From: an uncultured Amaricoccus sp. | GTDB taxonomy: Bacteria; Pseudomonadota; Alphaproteobacteria; Rhodobacterales; Rhodobacteraceae | Length of the DNA stretch: 15,059 nt | Direction of reading: 5' to 3' | Assembly: GCF_937858865.1 (NCBI RefSeq) | Contig: NZ_CALLYO010000349.1 | Coordinates: 1 to 15,059 of the forward strand | Shown here: one piece after another, positions 14,050 through 15,059 of the stretch | Layout of the letters: the number at the start of each line of letters is the position of its first letter | How positions within the stretch are numbered: the stretch's first letter is position 1 | Position numbers and translations under genes: made by a program | The notes under the pieces: generated by a model | Told to the model about the DNA's origin: nothing | Databases searched by the model: none | What the model saw: the letters and a program-made list of their open reading frames with translations, nothing else

Positions 14050-15024
14050 TCAATGGCGGCCGAGGTCGGCGGGATCGAACTCGTAGTGGGCGCCGCAGAA
14101 CTGGCAGTCGGCGGTCACCTTGCCCTCGGGCGTGGTCATGGCGGCGATCTCCTCGCGGGCGTAGATCGACAGCGAGCGGACGACCTTCTCCGGGCCGCAG
14201 GTGCAGCCGAAGCGCACCGGCTGCGCGGCATAGACCCGCGGGTCCTCCTCGCCGAAGAGGCGCAGGAGCAGCTGCTCGGCGCCAACGTGCGGGCCGATGA
14301 GCTCGGTCGCCTCGACGGTCTCGAGCAGCATGACCGCGCGGCGCCAGTTGTCGGCATCGGCCGCATCGAGCAGATCCTCGGCGGCGAGGAGGCCGTCGGG
14401 GCCGGTCGCCCCCTGCCGGGCGTGCAGCGAGGCCCGCGGCATGTGCTGCAGGAGGACGCCGCCGCCCCGCCAGTGCGCCGCGCCGCCCGGCTCCAGCGCC
14501 TCGCCCATGGCGAGCGCGAAGCGCGTCGGGAGCTGCTCGGACTGGGCGAAGTAGGTCTCGGCGCAATCGGCGAGCGACGCGCCGGCGATGGGCGTCATCC
14601 CCTGGTAGGGCATGGTGCCCCGGCCCTGGTCGATGAGGATGGCGAAGACGCCGGCGCCGAGGAGGTCGAAGGGGCGCGCGACCTCGTCCGGCAGCGCCTC
14701 GGGGTCGTAGCCGGCCCAGGCGCGCATGCGGGCGGGCGCCCCCTCCTCGCTCGGGCCGAAGTAGTCGGTGGCGATCAGGCGCACCGGCCCGTCGCCGCGG
14801 ATCTGCAGGCTGAGCTTCCAGCGGAGCTTGATGGTCTGGCCGATCAGCGCGGTGATGAGCGCGGCCTCGGCGACGAGCGCCGCGACCGGCGCCGGATAGT
14901 CGTGCTGCCCGAGGATGGTCTCCAGCACCGCGTCGAGCCGCCCGACCCGCCCGCGGATGTCGGCACGGTCGAGCTGGAAGGGCAGGACGGTATCGTCCCA
15001 GGCGATGCGGCCGGCAAGGGTCAT
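14050..15024 (-). CDS. hslO: Redox-regulated molecular chaperone Hsp33
   Basis: Hsp33 is a cytoplasmic holdase activated by oxidative unfolding; oxidation of its zinc-bound cysteines frees a dimerising, client-binding form. The 324-residue protein carries the zinc switch as C274-T-C276, then 30 residues, then C307-Q-F-C310, the CxC-X(27-32)-CxxC family pattern near the C-terminus. The N-terminal core contains the expected GRVGRLDAVLETIL and AALVAEAALITALIG segments. TFAQSEQLPT-type text is present here as YFAQSEQLPTRFAL, a strong family marker. The length is slightly above E. coli's 292 residues, as usual in alphaproteobacteria. On the minus strand GGAGA lies about 6 nt before the ATG. Only 35 nt of upstream DNA is in the window, so the promoter cannot be judged. 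It converges on the AI-2E gene with a 9-bp gap. Confidence 0.96.
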   Translation of the reverse strand: MTLAGRIAWDDTVLPFQLDRADIRGRVGRLDAVLETILGQHDYPAPVAALVAEAALITALIGQTIKLRWKLSLQIRGDGPVRLIATDYFGPSEEGAPARMRAWAGYDPEALPDEVARPFDLLGAGVFAILIDQGRGTMPYQGMTPIAGASLADCAETYFAQSEQLPTRFALAMGEALEPGGAAHWRGGGVLLQHMPRASLHARQGATGPDGLLAAEDLLDAADADNWRRAVMLLETVEATELIGPHVGAEQLLLRLFGEEDPRVYAAQPVRFGCTCGPEKVVRSLSIYAREEIAAMTTPEGKVTADCQFCGAHYEFDPADLGRH

Positions 15025-15059
15025 GGCGGTCTCCGATCTACCCGCGCCAGATAGGTGCT

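Noticed and set aside
1..15059. CRISPR array, tRNA, insertion sequence, phage or defence genes
   Set aside because: I looked on both strands and found no repeat-spacer pattern, tRNA-like cloverleaf, transposase motif or compositional break. The window reads as ordinary core chromosome.

Overview
The window is very GC-rich bacterial DNA, packed with short-gapped or overlapping genes that strongly prefer G/C at third codon positions. The proteins look alphaproteobacterial, most like Rhodobacterales and relatives: a trpS–uspA–nfu–tsaB–rimI block, a TSUP transporter overlapping a TIGR02186/Alph_Pro_TM protein, an MOFRL glycerate kinase, and an Hsp33 of about 320 residues. No species can be named from sequence alone. 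Sixteen protein-coding genes are supported, fifteen on the + strand and one (hslO) on the - strand. I see no tRNA, rRNA, CRISPR array, insertion sequence or phage gene.

Region 1 (1-3287) is housekeeping. It holds tryptophanyl-tRNA synthetase, a single-domain universal stress protein, an Nfu-type Fe-S carrier, and the tsaB-rimI pair (tRNA t6A formation and ribosomal protein S18 acetylation). nfu, tsaB and rimI are chained by two 11-nt overlaps. TTGAC-type -35 boxes lie before trpS, nfu and the next operon.

Region 2 (3284-8971) is a five-gene purine nucleoside uptake and salvage operon. It encodes a BMP-family periplasmic binding protein, a double-domain ABC ATPase with a degenerate second site, two BPD_transp_2 permeases and a trimeric-type purine nucleoside phosphorylase. 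The logic is to import the nucleoside and then split it with phosphate. The only sizeable gap (5979-6114, between ATPase and first permease) holds a perfect 16-bp palindrome and two GTTAAC sites exactly 21 bp apart, suggesting internal regulation.

Region 3 (8972-9603) is a stress gene, a ferritin-like DUF892/YciF protein. It is preceded by a match to the alphaproteobacterial EcfG general-stress promoter and an untranslated-leader hairpin, and closed by the clearest intrinsic terminator in the window.

Region 4 (9604-11354) is a two-gene unit: a TauE/SafE (TSUP) exporter overlapping by ATGA with a secreted, C-terminally membrane-anchored TIGR02186 protein. The function of the pair is unknown.

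Region 5 (11355-15059) holds glycerate 2-kinase behind a leader with three in-phase 11-bp tandem repeats, tandem hairpins, an AI-2E family permease, and convergent hslO (redox chaperone Hsp33), whose stop lies 9 bp from the permease stop.

I found no convincing undescribed multi-gene system. The best leads are regulatory (the 11-bp repeats, the EcfG-like promoter, the GTTAAC pair) and the poorly understood TSUP/TIGR02186 pair.
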